64,000 bases of DNA. Origin: an uncultured Eubacterium sp. (GTDB lineage: Bacteria > Bacillota > Clostridia > Oscillospirales > CAG-272). Positions 26,939-36,093 of this stretch are shown here, piece after piece; positions within the stretch are counted from its first letter, which is position 1; the number at the start of each line of letters is the position of its first letter. The stretch spans positions 1 to 64,000 of the forward strand of contig UQUT01000003.1 in NCBI GenBank assembly GCA_900544285.1, given 5' to 3'. A program made the position numbers and the translations under genes. Below the pieces are notes generated by a model. The model ran no database searches. It saw nothing but the letters and a program-made list of their open reading frames with translations, and was not told the origin of the DNA.

Positions 26939-28279
26939 ATGAAGTTGTCATGGAACAAAAAATACACAACGATAGCAGTCTACGTTGCGCTTGTGCTCCT
27001 TGCCGCTTCGTTTATCGTTTTTTTCTTCCTCAACAACAACGATTTCGGCGGATATATAAAGAAGTTCTTTTCTGCCATATCCCCGCTTGTATACGGAATC
27101 ATAATCGCATACCTTCTGAACCCCATCGTCTCTCTTTTCGATACGAAGGTATTTGCGTTTCTCAATAAAAAGCAAGGGAAAAGGTGTCTGCGCAGAGGAC
27201 TTTCCGTTGCCGCAACGATGATAATTTTCCTTCTTTTCATCTCGCTTCTTATCTCTGCCCTCGCGCCGCAGCTCATCTCCAGCATTGCGGAGTTACAAAG
27301 CAAATTCAACGGATATGTCGAAACGGCAAAAAAGTGGCTCGGTCAGGTCGGGTCGTCCACTCCGGCTCTCGGAGACATTGTTTCATCGCTGAACAGCTAT
27401 ATCGACAGATTCCTTGACAAGACTGAAGAGATTGTCGACATTGTCATGCCGTGGCTCGGCTCGTTTGCGACATCGCTCCTCGGCGCAATCAAAAATGCGC
27501 TTATCGGAATTGTTTTCGCAATTTTCATCCTTTGCGGAAAAGAGCGCATAGGCGCAGTGACAAACAAGCTTCTCCGCGCTTACGTTTCGGACAAAAAGCG
27601 CGGAACACTCATCTCGGCTGTTCGCCGCGCAGACAAGAGCTTCGGCGGATATATAAAGGGTACGATTCTTGACGCGATTTTCGTCGGCGTTATGAACTTC
27701 TTCTTCCTCTGGATGATAGGCATTCCGTTCTACCCGCTCATTGCCGTTGTTCTCGGTATAACAAACATGATACCGATTTTCGGTCCGTGGATTGGTACAG
27801 TACCATGCGCGCTGATTATCCTCATCGCCTCGCCATCAAAAGTAATTCCCTTCATACTGTTCACATTAGTGTTCCAGGGAATTGACGGAAACGTCATCGC
27901 GCCGAAACTGATAGGCTCAAACACCGGCATGCCTTCGGAATGGGTTGTTATCGCGATTACGGTCATGTCCGGATTCTTCGGAGCACCGGGAATGATAATC
28001 GGCGTTCCGACGTTCGCCGTCATATATACGCTCATAAGCGACAGGATAAACGCAAAGCTGGCAAAGAAGGGCTATTCGTCCGACAATGCGGATTATTGCG
28101 AAGGCAGAGCGAAGGAAATTCTTCTTGAAGGGGCGGAAAATGACGATAAACCGAAGGAGAAAAAGAAGCTCTTCGGATTTCTGAAAAAACGCGACAAAAG
28201 CGCAGAAAAAGCCGTCACGGACGGAAAAGACGACGCCCCGGAAGCACCGGACGAAACACAGCCTCCTGAAAATAAATAA
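26939..28279 (+). CDS. AI-2E family (UPF0118/PerM-type) transporter, paralogue 2
   Basis: 446 residues. The start LSWNKKYTTIAVYVALVLL, the block MIGIPFYPLIAVVLGITNMIP and the segment FFGAPGMIIGVPTFAVIY line up with the gene at 24057, and the charged tail (EKKKLFGFLKKRDKS...) is also shared. About eight membrane helices are seen. AAAGGAG sits before the ATG. The duplicate pair brackets tRNA-Arg, a GNAT and an SGNH gene. Divergence between the copies is substantial, so the duplication is not recent. Confidence 0.87.
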   Translation: MKLSWNKKYTTIAVYVALVLLAASFIVFFFLNNNDFGGYIKKFFSAISPLVYGIIIAYLLNPIVSLFDTKVFAFLNKKQGKRCLRRGLSVAATMIIFLLFISLLISALAPQLISSIAELQSKFNGYVETAKKWLGQVGSSTPALGDIVSSLNSYIDRFLDKTEEIVDIVMPWLGSFATSLLGAIKNALIGIVFAIFILCGKERIGAVTNKLLRAYVSDKKRGTLISAVRRADKSFGGYIKGTILDAIFVGVMNFFFLWMIGIPFYPLIAVVLGITNMIPIFGPWIGTVPCALIILIASPSKVIPFILFTLVFQGIDGNVIAPKLIGSNTGMPSEWVVIAITVMSGFFGAPGMIIGVPTFAVIYTLISDRINAKLAKKGYSSDNADYCEGRAKEILLEGAENDDKPKEKKKLFGFLKKRDKSAEKAVTDGKDDAPEAPDETQPPENK

Positions 28280-28288
28280 CAAAGCATC

Positions 28289-28320
28289 AAAACGGCAGAG
28301 AATGTTCTCTGCCGTTTTTT
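28289..28320 (+). terminator. Intrinsic terminator
   Basis: AAAACGGCAGAGAA-TG-TTCTCTGCCGTTTTTT, ten base pairs plus U-tract, after the second AI-2E-type gene. Confidence 0.94.
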
Positions 28321-28488
28321 GCGTCCGGAATTCATGTAACCGTCCGGTGCTTTTTTCATATAATAGTTATTGGTTTGTCGGAATTTCCGCATTTTTATCG
28401 GCAACAGAAGAAAATCTCTCCCTTCCGGTAAATAATATAAACGGGCGCGCAAATCCGCCCGCAAATATTAAAGAAAAGAGGCACTGCT

Positions 28489-29142
28489 ATGCAGAACATA
28501 TCCGTGCGGGCACTGTTTGACTGTCCGACCAGACTTGTTTCGGAATATGAATTTCCATGGGAGGCAATCGAAAATCTCGCTGAAAATATAATCGCCCTCG
28601 GGCAGACTCTCGGCAGTGACTATTATTCCCCGAAGGAAAACATATGGATACACCGCACGGCAAAGATTGCGGAGAGCGCCGGAATCTCGGCGCCGTGCAT
28701 CATGGAAAGCGGGGCGGAAATCCGTCATTGCGCTTATATCCGCGGTTCGGTTTATGTCGGAGCAGGAGCTGTAATCGGCAATTCGTCAGAGGTGAAAAAC
28801 AGTGTGCTCATGGAGCAGGCTTGCCTTCCGCACTTCAATTATGCGGGCGACAGTATCATCGGCAGGGGAGCTCACCTCGGTGCGGGAGCCATCATTTCAA
28901 ACCTCAGGCTCGACCGCACAAGTGTGACCGTCACGCGCGGAGATGAAAAGATTGAAACTGGCAGACGGAAATTCGGCGCGGCCGTCGGTGACGGGACGGA
29001 GGTCGGGTGCGGTGCCGTGATATGCCCCGGAAGCATTATCGGCAAAGGCTGCATAATCTATCCGCTCGCGCTCGTGCGTGGCTGTGTGGACGAAAAAACG
29101 ATATATAAGTCTGTCGACCGCAAGGCGGAAAGGAGAATGTGA
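28489..29142 (+). CDS. GlmU-like left-handed beta-helix protein
   Basis: 217 residues. It has hexapeptide repeats (IHRTAKIAESAGISAPCIMESGAEIRH is the domain's entry; only part is quoted here as AEIRHCAYIRGSVYVG) and the segment MEQACLPHFNYAGDSIIG, similar to the acetyltransferase half of GlmU. A nucleotidyltransferase half is absent, so it is not a complete GlmU. The gene is directly upstream of glmM and glmS (1 bp to glmM), so it most likely acts in UDP-GlcNAc synthesis, for example as a stand-alone glucosamine-1-phosphate acetyltransferase with a separate pyrophosphorylase elsewhere. This role is inferred from context. Confidence 0.72.
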   Translation: MQNISVRALFDCPTRLVSEYEFPWEAIENLAENIIALGQTLGSDYYSPKENIWIHRTAKIAESAGISAPCIMESGAEIRHCAYIRGSVYVGAGAVIGNSSEVKNSVLMEQACLPHFNYAGDSIIGRGAHLGAGAIISNLRLDRTSVTVTRGDEKIETGRRKFGAAVGDGTEVGCGAVICPGSIIGKGCIIYPLALVRGCVDEKTIYKSVDRKAERRM

Positions 29143-29143
29143 A

Positions 29144-30505
29144 ATGGCTCGATTGTTCGGAACGGACGGCATCCGCGGGATTGCCGGAAAAGAACTGACC
29201 CGCTCCCTTGCCGCAGGCATAGGCGAAAAGCTGACTCTGCTCCTCTCGCGCTCCGGCGAAAAACCTAAAATACTTCTCGCCCGCGATACAAGACTCTCGG
29301 GACAAATGCTCTGCTTTGCAATCGCCTCCGGAATATGCTCCGCGGGAGGCGACGTCCTCTTTACAGACATTCTCCCGACCCCCGCCGTCGCTTTTCTGAC
29401 AACAGAACTCGGCGCGTCCGCGGGAATAATGGTGACAGCGTCTCACAATCCGTCGGAATACAACGGTATCAAGATATTCGGCAGCGACGGTCACAAGTTG
29501 TGCGACGAGCTTGAAGACAAAATCGAAGCGATGCTTTCCTGCCCGCCGCAGAACGTGCCGTCAGGCGAGATGGGAACCGTTAAAATGATTGACGGAGCAG
29601 GCGAATATATCTCTCATCTCGTCGCCTCCGCCCCCTCCCCTCTTTCTGGACTTCATATAGCCCTTGACTGCGCCTGCGGTGCGGCATGCGTGACGGCGGA
29701 GAAAATATTTTCGTCGCTCGGAGCCGATTGCGACATGCTCTTTGACAAACCGAGCGGCACAAATATAAATTCGGGCTGCGGGTCGACGGATATTTCGTAT
29801 CTTTCGGAATACGTCCGGAAGAACGGGCTTTGCGGCGGAGCGGCTTTCGACGGCGACGCCGACAGGTGCATATGCGTCGACGAAACGGGAAATTCCATCG
29901 ACGGGGACACCATGCTCGCAGCGCTCTCGTTTGACATGAAGCAGCGCGGGGAGTTGCGCGGAGGTGTCGTCGGCACGGTGATGAGCAACTGCGGACTTGT
30001 CCGCTTCTGCGAAGAAAACGGCATAAGATTTTTGCAGACAAAGGTCGGCGACAGGTACGTTTCCGAGGAAATGCGCCTTTGGGATTATAATCTCGGCGGC
30101 GAGCAGTCGGGGCATATGATATTCGGTGACATAATGCCGACGGGCGACGGACAACTTACGGCAATAATGCTGTTTTCACTCATGCAGAGAACGGGAAAAA
30201 AGCTCTCCGGAATTGCGTCCGTGATAAAGAAAATGCCGCAGCTTTCAAAAAACATTCCCGCCGCGGCAGAACAGAAAATTGCGTTTCTCGCGAGCAGCGA
30301 CGTAAAGAATTATCTTGCAGAAGTGAGAGAAATGCTCGGCAAGAGCGGAAGGCTTGTCGCGCGTCCTTCCGGAACGGAGCCATGCATAAGACTGACGGCG
30401 GAAAGCGACGACGAAAAGCTCCTGCCGGCTCTGCTCGATTCAGCCGCCGAAAAAATATCTGCGCTCATAAAAAGCGCCGCAAAGGAGGATATATGTGCGG
30501 AATAA
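29144..30505 (+). CDS. glmM: Phosphoglucosamine mutase
   Basis: 453 residues. ARLFGTDGIRGIAG opens the family. TASHNPSEYNGIKIFG contains the phospho-serine, GAAFDGDADRCICVD binds the Mg2+, and RPSGTEPCIRL near the end binds the phosphate. It interconverts GlcN-6-P and GlcN-1-P. The start is ATG 29144, one base after the previous stop (28489 frame), with AAGGAG upstream; a longer frame inside the upstream gene is rejected. It overlaps glmS by 13 bp. Confidence 0.95.
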   Translation: MARLFGTDGIRGIAGKELTRSLAAGIGEKLTLLLSRSGEKPKILLARDTRLSGQMLCFAIASGICSAGGDVLFTDILPTPAVAFLTTELGASAGIMVTASHNPSEYNGIKIFGSDGHKLCDELEDKIEAMLSCPPQNVPSGEMGTVKMIDGAGEYISHLVASAPSPLSGLHIALDCACGAACVTAEKIFSSLGADCDMLFDKPSGTNINSGCGSTDISYLSEYVRKNGLCGGAAFDGDADRCICVDETGNSIDGDTMLAALSFDMKQRGELRGGVVGTVMSNCGLVRFCEENGIRFLQTKVGDRYVSEEMRLWDYNLGGEQSGHMIFGDIMPTGDGQLTAIMLFSLMQRTGKKLSGIASVIKKMPQLSKNIPAAAEQKIAFLASSDVKNYLAEVREMLGKSGRLVARPSGTEPCIRLTAESDDEKLLPALLDSAAEKISALIKSAAKEDICAE

Positions 30506-32319
30506 TCGGTTATACGGGGAAAAGAAACGCAAGAGACGTGATACTTTCGGGGCTTTTCTCCCTTGAATACAGAGGCTATGATTCCGCGGGGATGGCTGTG
30601 GTCTCCGAAGGGAGAACGGTAACGGTCAAGACCGCGGGAAAGGTGAAATCGCTTGAAGAGGCGACGGGCAAAAGCCACATAAGCGGAGGTACCGGCATAG
30701 GTCACACGCGCTGGGCAACGCACGGAGCGCCGACATCCGAAAACGCTCATCCGCATACGAGCGGCAGGGTGACGCTTGTGCATAACGGAATAATCGAAAA
30801 TTATGCGGAGCTCAGAACGTCACTTGAAGACAAGGGCTACAGATTTATATCAGAAACGGACACCGAGGTCGCCGCCGCGCTGATCGACAGTCACCTCTCC
30901 GCCGAAGGCGACCCCATAAAAGCGATTGGCAAAGCGACGGGCGAAATGAACGGCTCGTTTGCGTTTGCGATAATGATTGAAGGCTTTCCGGATGTGCTCT
31001 TTGCCTCAAGGAAGGACAGCCCGCTGATAATCGGCGCGGGCGAAGGCGAGAGCTTAATCGCCTCCGACATAACGGCGATTCTTAAATATACAAGAACCTA
31101 TATGATTCTCGAAAGCGGCGACATTGCAAAGGTCACGGCGGGGGAGGTCTCGGTTTATGACAGCACCCTGCGTCCTGTCGAAAGAGAGAAAAATGTCTCC
31201 GCCTGGGATACAGAGGCGGCAGAAAAGGGCGGCTATCCGCACTTTATGCTGAAAGAGATAAACGAGGAGCCAATGGCGATAAAAAACGTCCTCTCCGGAA
31301 GGATAAAGGACGGTCTTCCCGATTTTTCCGGAGACGGAAAAGATATAATCACAAGGCTCGCAGGTGCAGACAAAATATTCGTCGTCGCCTGCGGAACGGC
31401 AATGCACGCAGGGCTTTTCGGCAAATATATGACGGAAAAGCTCGCCCGCCGTCCGTGCGAAGGGGAGCTCGCCTCGGAATTCAGATATAAGGATCCGATT
31501 GTCGGCAAAGGGGACGCTGTCATCGTCATTTCACAATCGGGCGAGACGGCGGATTCCCTTGCCGCACTGCGTCTTGCAAAGGAAAAGGGCGCGTTTACGC
31601 TCGGCATTGTGAATGTTGTTTCTTCGTCAATCGCACGCGAGGCGGACGAGGTGATCTATACAAGGGCGGGACCGGAAATTGCCGTCGCAAGCACAAAAGC
31701 GTTTACCGTCCAGGCGACGGTTATGACGCTGCTCGCCGTCGGAACGGCGCTTCGGCTCGGCAGAATAAGCGAGGCGGAAGCGGCGGAAACGACCTCCGCC
31801 CTTTCCCTTGAGCTGCCGGCGGCGGTACAGTCGCTTACGGAGCGCAGCGACGACATAAAGGAAATCGCAAGGGTCATCTCAAAAAGCGAAAACGCCTTTT
31901 TCATCGGCAGGGGTATCGACCGTTATGCGGCGGAGGAAGGGTCGCTGAAGCTGAAAGAAATTTCATATATCCATAGCGAAGCCTATGCCGCAGGCGAGCT
32001 CAAACACGGCACCCTTTCCCTTATAAGCGACGGGGTTCCCGTCATCGCTTCCGCCTGCGACAAAGCGCTTTACAGCAAGACAAAAGCGGGACTTTCCGAG
32101 GTGAAGGCGCGCGGCGCCGTGACGGTTCTCGTTTCGCCGGACGACATATGTTCGGAGCGCGACGGAGAATTTGTAATCGGGCTTCCGTGCAGGAGCGAAA
32201 TCACGGCGGCAATCTCGGCTGTGACGGCATATCAGCTCCTCGCATATCACACCGCCGTCATGCGCAGGACAGATGTCGACATGCCGAAAAATCTCGCAAA
32301 ATCCGTAACCGTCGAATAA
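30493..32319 (+). CDS. glmS: Glutamine-fructose-6-phosphate aminotransferase (isomerizing)
   Basis: 608 residues, the normal GlmS length. CGIIGYTGKR puts the glutaminase nucleophile at Cys2. RWATHGAPTSENAHPH and the two SIS sugar-isomerase domains (CGTAMHAG, SQSGETADS, IGRGIDRYAAEEG, EAYAAGELKHG) follow. It makes GlcN-6-P, the first step to UDP-GlcNAc and peptidoglycan. The ATG at 30493 has AAAGGAGG and overlaps glmM by 13 bp. No glmS ribozyme can sit here because the gene has no 5' leader of its own; check upstream of 28489. Confidence 0.95.
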   Translation: MCGIIGYTGKRNARDVILSGLFSLEYRGYDSAGMAVVSEGRTVTVKTAGKVKSLEEATGKSHISGGTGIGHTRWATHGAPTSENAHPHTSGRVTLVHNGIIENYAELRTSLEDKGYRFISETDTEVAAALIDSHLSAEGDPIKAIGKATGEMNGSFAFAIMIEGFPDVLFASRKDSPLIIGAGEGESLIASDITAILKYTRTYMILESGDIAKVTAGEVSVYDSTLRPVEREKNVSAWDTEAAEKGGYPHFMLKEINEEPMAIKNVLSGRIKDGLPDFSGDGKDIITRLAGADKIFVVACGTAMHAGLFGKYMTEKLARRPCEGELASEFRYKDPIVGKGDAVIVISQSGETADSLAALRLAKEKGAFTLGIVNVVSSSIAREADEVIYTRAGPEIAVASTKAFTVQATVMTLLAVGTALRLGRISEAEAAETTSALSLELPAAVQSLTERSDDIKEIARVISKSENAFFIGRGIDRYAAEEGSLKLKEISYIHSEAYAAGELKHGTLSLISDGVPVIASACDKALYSKTKAGLSEVKARGAVTVLVSPDDICSERDGEFVIGLPCRSEITAAISAVTAYQLLAYHTAVMRRTDVDMPKNLAKSVTVE

Positions 32320-32322
32320 AGC

Positions 32323-32352
32323 AAGACCGGCACCCTTCGGCGCCGGTCTTTT
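32323..32352 (+). terminator. Intrinsic terminator of the glm operon
   Basis: AAGACCGGC-A-CC-CTTC-GG-CGCCGGTCTTTT, close to the glmS stop. The convergent methyltransferase gene ends 22 bp later. Confidence 0.85.
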
Positions 32353-32374
32353 GCCGTTGTTTTTCTGCGCTCCG

Positions 32375-33079
32375 TCATTTCCTTGCAACAAACGTCGCAA
32401 GTCCGGTATCGCTTTCTCTTTCAAAGCTCTCGAGCTTAAAGCCGACGGCTTCAAGCTCCTTTATATACCCCTCGCGGCTCTTGCTTCTCGCGGGAATTCT
32501 CGCCAGCATAACGGTCTTGTCCGTTCCGTCAACATGTCTTTCATCCGGAGTTTCATAGTCCGAGCCGGAAATGCTCTGCCATTCCTCAAAACTGCCGACA
32601 TTCCCCGAGAAGGCATCGTCATCGCAAAGCTCGCGGATGAATATCGCGCTTGCGCCGTCCTTTGTCGCCGAATAGATATTTTCGAGGTATTTTCGTCTGT
32701 CGTCATCCGTGACAAGCATATGCAACCCCTGACAGTCGACTATTCCGTCATATTTTCCCGCTATGCTGTTTTTGACCATGTCCATAAAGAAAATCCGTGC
32801 GCCGGGATATTTTTCAAGTCTGCTTCTCGCGATATTCACCGCCGTGACGGAAACATCCGTCCCCCAATAAAGACAGCCGAGCCGCGAAAGAATAATTCCC
32901 TCGCTTCCCTCACCGCAGGCGCACTGAAGCCCGCTCTTCCTTTCAAGAGCGTTCTCTTTCACCCATTTTTCAAGCGTTGACGTAACGAAAGGGTCATTCT
33001 CCGATGTGCCCCATATGCCCGCTCCGCTCTCTTTTACTTTTTTATATCTTTCGTCATAAGCCTTGTAATATTCAGCCAT
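32375..33079 (-). CDS. Class I SAM-dependent methyltransferase
   Basis: 234 residues, a single Rossmann domain. Motif I is CACGEGSEGIIL with WGTDVSVTAVNIARSR (motif II, Asp binding the ribose); DGIVDCQGLHML and FIRELCD are later strands. The N-terminus (YYKAYDERYKKVKESGAGIW) resembles tellurite-resistance or small-molecule methyltransferases. The substrate is unknown. It is isolated between convergent glmS and divergent glucokinase. Confidence 0.78.
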   Translation of the reverse strand: MAEYYKAYDERYKKVKESGAGIWGTSENDPFVTSTLEKWVKENALERKSGLQCACGEGSEGIILSRLGCLYWGTDVSVTAVNIARSRLEKYPGARIFFMDMVKNSIAGKYDGIVDCQGLHMLVTDDDRRKYLENIYSATKDGASAIFIRELCDDDAFSGNVGSFEEWQSISGSDYETPDERHVDGTDKTVMLARIPARSKSREGYIKELEAVGFKLESFERESDTGLATFVARK

Positions 33080-33214
33080 TCCGGTTTCCTCCGCAAAGAG
33101 TGTTTTTCTTCATTTTAACACCGCGCAGGCGGGCTGTCAACCGAGTTGCGGCGCAAAAAACGTCATTTTGGCTTATTTTTCGCCGCTCCCCGCAATTTCC
33201 CCGCACTCCTTCCC

Positions 33215-33243
33215 TTGACAAATCGCTCTGCCGGCTGTAAAAT
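33215..33243 (+). promoter_or_regulatory. Promoter of the glucokinase gene
   Basis: TTGACA (33215-33220), 17 bp, TAAAAT (33238-33243), 40 bp before the start codon. Confidence 0.75.
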
Positions 33244-33282
33244 ATAGATTGAATATGCTACATAATGCGGAGGATTTTTCAT

Positions 33283-34245
33283 ATGTATTCTATCGGTGTC
33301 GACCTCGGGGGAACAAACATCGCCGTCGGGATAGTCGATGAAAAGTACAAAATAATAAAAAAGGACTCCTGCCCCACCCTTGCGGAAAGAGCGGCGGAGG
33401 AGATTATAAAGGACATGGCTGCGCTCTGCAAAAGGCTTTGCGAAGAAGTCGGAACGGACATCCTTTCAGTCGGCGGAGTCGGAATTGCCTGCCCCGGCAC
33501 GGTAAACCCCGATACGGGCTATGTCGAATATGCAAACAACATCAAATTCTTTGATTTCCCGCTCGTTGAGCTTTTCTCAAAGTATTCCGGAGTTGAAAAA
33601 TCAAAGATAACAATCGGAAACGATGCAAACCTCGCCGCATACGGAGAGGCTGTCGCGGGAGCGGCAAAGGGAACGTCGTCCTCCGTAACGATAACCCTCG
33701 GAACGGGCGTCGGAAGCGGCGTCATAATCGGCGGAAAAATGTTGACTGGCTGTGCGCACGGCGGCGCGGAAATAGGTCACACGGTCATCGTAAAGGACGG
33801 CAGACCCTGCACCTGCGGCAGACACGGCTGCTTTGAAGTCTATTGCTCCGCAACCGCTCTCATCTCCGAAACGAAAAAGAAGTTCGAGCAGTGCCCCGAT
33901 TCTCTTATGCGCGAGATGTGCGGGGGCGATGTAAACCGCGTCGGCGGAAAGACGGCGTTCGCCGCTATGAGAAAGGGAGATAAAGCGGCAACCGAGGTCG
34001 TAAACGAATACCTTGGCTATCTCGCCTGCGGAATTGCAAACATTCTCAATGTCTTTCAGCCCGAAGTGCTCTGCATAGGTGGCGGCGTTTCCGGAGAGAA
34101 GGAAAACCTCCTTCGCCCGCTTATTCCGCTTATCGAAAAGGAAGTTTATACAAAGGATAAAAAACTCCGCACGGACGTTCGCATAGCCGAGCTCGGAAAC
34201 GACGCAGGCATAATCGGCGCTGCGGCGGCGTCTCTTGCAAAATAA
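33283..34245 (+). CDS. glk: ROK family glucokinase
   Basis: 320 residues. GVDLGGTNIAVGIVDE binds ATP; IGNDANLAAYGE holds the catalytic Asp region; TLGTGVGSGVI is the second phosphate motif; HTVIVKDGRPCTCGRHGCFE is the ROK zinc site (CxCGxxGCxE). It phosphorylates glucose released by disaccharide or maltodextrin breakdown. I use ATG 33283, which follows CGGAGG, not the ATG 18 bp upstream. The family also includes other sugar kinases and repressors, but the absence of an N-terminal HTH makes it an enzyme. Confidence 0.9.
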   Translation: MYSIGVDLGGTNIAVGIVDEKYKIIKKDSCPTLAERAAEEIIKDMAALCKRLCEEVGTDILSVGGVGIACPGTVNPDTGYVEYANNIKFFDFPLVELFSKYSGVEKSKITIGNDANLAAYGEAVAGAAKGTSSSVTITLGTGVGSGVIIGGKMLTGCAHGGAEIGHTVIVKDGRPCTCGRHGCFEVYCSATALISETKKKFEQCPDSLMREMCGGDVNRVGGKTAFAAMRKGDKAATEVVNEYLGYLACGIANILNVFQPEVLCIGGGVSGEKENLLRPLIPLIEKEVYTKDKKLRTDVRIAELGNDAGIIGAAAASLAK

Positions 34246-34269
34246 AAATTTTAACGGGAGGAAACTGTT

Positions 34270-35211
34270 ATGAGCGTAAAATCTCTTTTAAGGCTCAACC
34301 GGCGGTTTGCTCCCGTTTCTCATCCGTTCAATGACGAAGCGAGCGGCGGGATGACATATGGCGAATGGGAATTTTCCCGCGGGGCGGCGGCTGTATCGTG
34401 CTATGAAAAACGCTTTTCCCCGGAGGAGATGTTCTCCGGCAGGGACGTTCTCGACGTCGGTTGCGGTGAGGGTGGAAAAACGCTGTACTTTCTTTCCCTC
34501 GGCGCAAAAAGCGTAACCGGAATCGACGCCGTTTCAGATTACAGAGAAAAGGCGGTTGCTCTTGCGGAGAGGCTCGGCTTTTCCGGCGGATATTCATTCG
34601 TCACGGGAGACGCAACGTCGCTTCCCTTCAAAGACGCTTCCTTTGACGCCGTAACTATGAACGACTTTTTCGAGCACGTCGGCAGTCCCGAAAAAGCCCT
34701 CTCGGAGGCGATGCGCGTACTGCGCCCCGGCGGAAGATTGTATATAAATTTCCCACCGTATTATCATCCTTACGGCGCACACCTTTCTGACGCGATAAAC
34801 ATTCCCTGGGTGCATATGCTGTACGGCGAAAAAACGCTCATCGGCGCATACGAAGCTCTGACAGCCCCCCTTCCGGACAGGGAAAGGCGCCTGCGTCTGA
34901 AAATATCCGTTTCGGAAAACGGAGAAAAGCACATATCGTACATAAACAAAATGACTCTTAAAAAGGCGAGGAAAATCATCGCAGCGTCGGGCATAAAGCC
35001 TGTCTATAAAAGATTTATTCCGCTGCGCAGGTGGCTCGCGCCGCTCTCCTTTCTGCCGGGACTGCGGGAAATGCTTATAAAAATGGCTGTATACGTATTT
35101 GAAAAGGAGGAAAACTCTCAGAATGAAAAAGCTGTTGACAAAAAGGAACCTGCTTTATCTGTCGGTGGCGATAGTGTTTATCGCGCTGATGGCAGTCGGC
35201 ACGGTGTATGA
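34270..35211 (+). CDS. Class I SAM-dependent methyltransferase
   Basis: 313 residues. VLDVGCGEGGKTLYF is motif I, TGIDAVSDYREKA motif II, DAVTMNDFFEHVGSPEKALSEAMRVLRPGGR the UbiE/BioC-like later motifs (the listed span is longer than 20 but only MRVLRPGGR is needed to recognise it). The C-terminal third is family-typical until about residue 283; the last 30 residues (from KENSQNEK) are encoded inside the next gene in another frame. The substrate is unknown, and the PAP2 neighbour suggests a lipid or glycan. Confidence 0.8.
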   Translation: MSVKSLLRLNRRFAPVSHPFNDEASGGMTYGEWEFSRGAAAVSCYEKRFSPEEMFSGRDVLDVGCGEGGKTLYFLSLGAKSVTGIDAVSDYREKAVALAERLGFSGGYSFVTGDATSLPFKDASFDAVTMNDFFEHVGSPEKALSEAMRVLRPGGRLYINFPPYYHPYGAHLSDAINIPWVHMLYGEKTLIGAYEALTAPLPDRERRLRLKISVSENGEKHISYINKMTLKKARKIIAASGIKPVYKRFIPLRRWLAPLSFLPGLREMLIKMAVYVFEKEENSQNEKAVDKKEPALSVGGDSVYRADGSRHGV

Positions 35212-36019
35212 CCTGAAAATATCAAGTTCGCTTTCCGGTCTTTCGCAGAGCGAAGACGGAGTATATTCCCTTTCGCCGAACATTCTCGCCGTTATAATGG
35301 GGGTTATCGGCAGATGGACAACTCCGGTTCTCGGTGCAGTTTCTTTTCTCTTTGTTGAACGGGGTCTCCGCCGCAAGATGACGGAAAAAACGAGATTCGT
35401 CCTGTTTTTCGTGTTTTCCCTCATCGCCGCCGCCTTTATGGCATACGGAAGTGCAAAAACGATTGAAACAATCGCCGGCGGAAAGCTCTATGCGGGGCAT
35501 TGGGTTGTAATCGTCCTTATGATAATCGTGCTGACGGTGCTTTTGCGGTTCATAATCGAAAACGTGCCGAAGAAAACCGTCCGCAGACTGTTCGGGCCTG
35601 CGCTCTTTACGGCGGCGGCTGTGTGCATTCTGCTCATATCGGCAACGGCGATAAAGCTCGTCTGGGGCAGAGTACGCCTTAGAGAGCTTGTAGCCGCAAA
35701 CTCTCTCGACGGATTTACAAAATGGTATAAGCCGAATTTCTTCTCCGGCTCAAAGTCGTTTCCCTCGGGGCACACGGCAAACGCCGCTCTGCTCATGCTC
35801 GTTCCGCTCTGGCTCGGAGATTCCGAGAAAACAAGACGCCGTCGCACAGTTGTCTACTTCGGTGCAATGGCTTGGGCGGTCATTATGGGATTTTCCCGTC
35901 TCTGCTGCGGAGCGCATTATCTGACAGACGTCACCTTCGGATTTCTCGTCGGATTTATCGTAGTCGAGATTACATATGCGCTATATAAAAAGACCTTCGG
36001 AAAATCAATGATATTCTGA
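35123..36019 (+). CDS. PAP2 family phosphatase (membrane)
   Basis: 298 residues with about six helices. The three phosphatase motifs are KLVWGRVRLREL, FPSGHTANA and SRLCCGAHYLTDV, with the two catalytic His residues in the last two. Family members dephosphorylate undecaprenyl diphosphate, phosphatidate or phosphatidylglycerophosphate. The start is ATG 35123 behind AAGGAGG; it overlaps the upstream methyltransferase by 89 bp in another frame. The order of genes, and the likely envelope substrates, suggest a lipid or glycan carrier role. Confidence 0.87.
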   Translation: MKKLLTKRNLLYLSVAIVFIALMAVGTVYDLKISSSLSGLSQSEDGVYSLSPNILAVIMGVIGRWTTPVLGAVSFLFVERGLRRKMTEKTRFVLFFVFSLIAAAFMAYGSAKTIETIAGGKLYAGHWVVIVLMIIVLTVLLRFIIENVPKKTVRRLFGPALFTAAAVCILLISATAIKLVWGRVRLRELVAANSLDGFTKWYKPNFFSGSKSFPSGHTANAALLMLVPLWLGDSEKTRRRRTVVYFGAMAWAVIMGFSRLCCGAHYLTDVTFGFLVGFIVVEITYALYKKTFGKSMIF

Positions 36020-36093
36020 TTTGAAGGAAGCGACAGTCACAATCAGCCCCGCTCGGGGCTCAAAATAAATTTTATGAAAGCAGGTACTTTCAA

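Noticed and set aside
28320..28488. glmS ribozyme or other leader RNA before the glm operon
   Set aside because: The spacer shows no recognisable ribozyme core, and glmS itself is third in the operon with no leader of its own.
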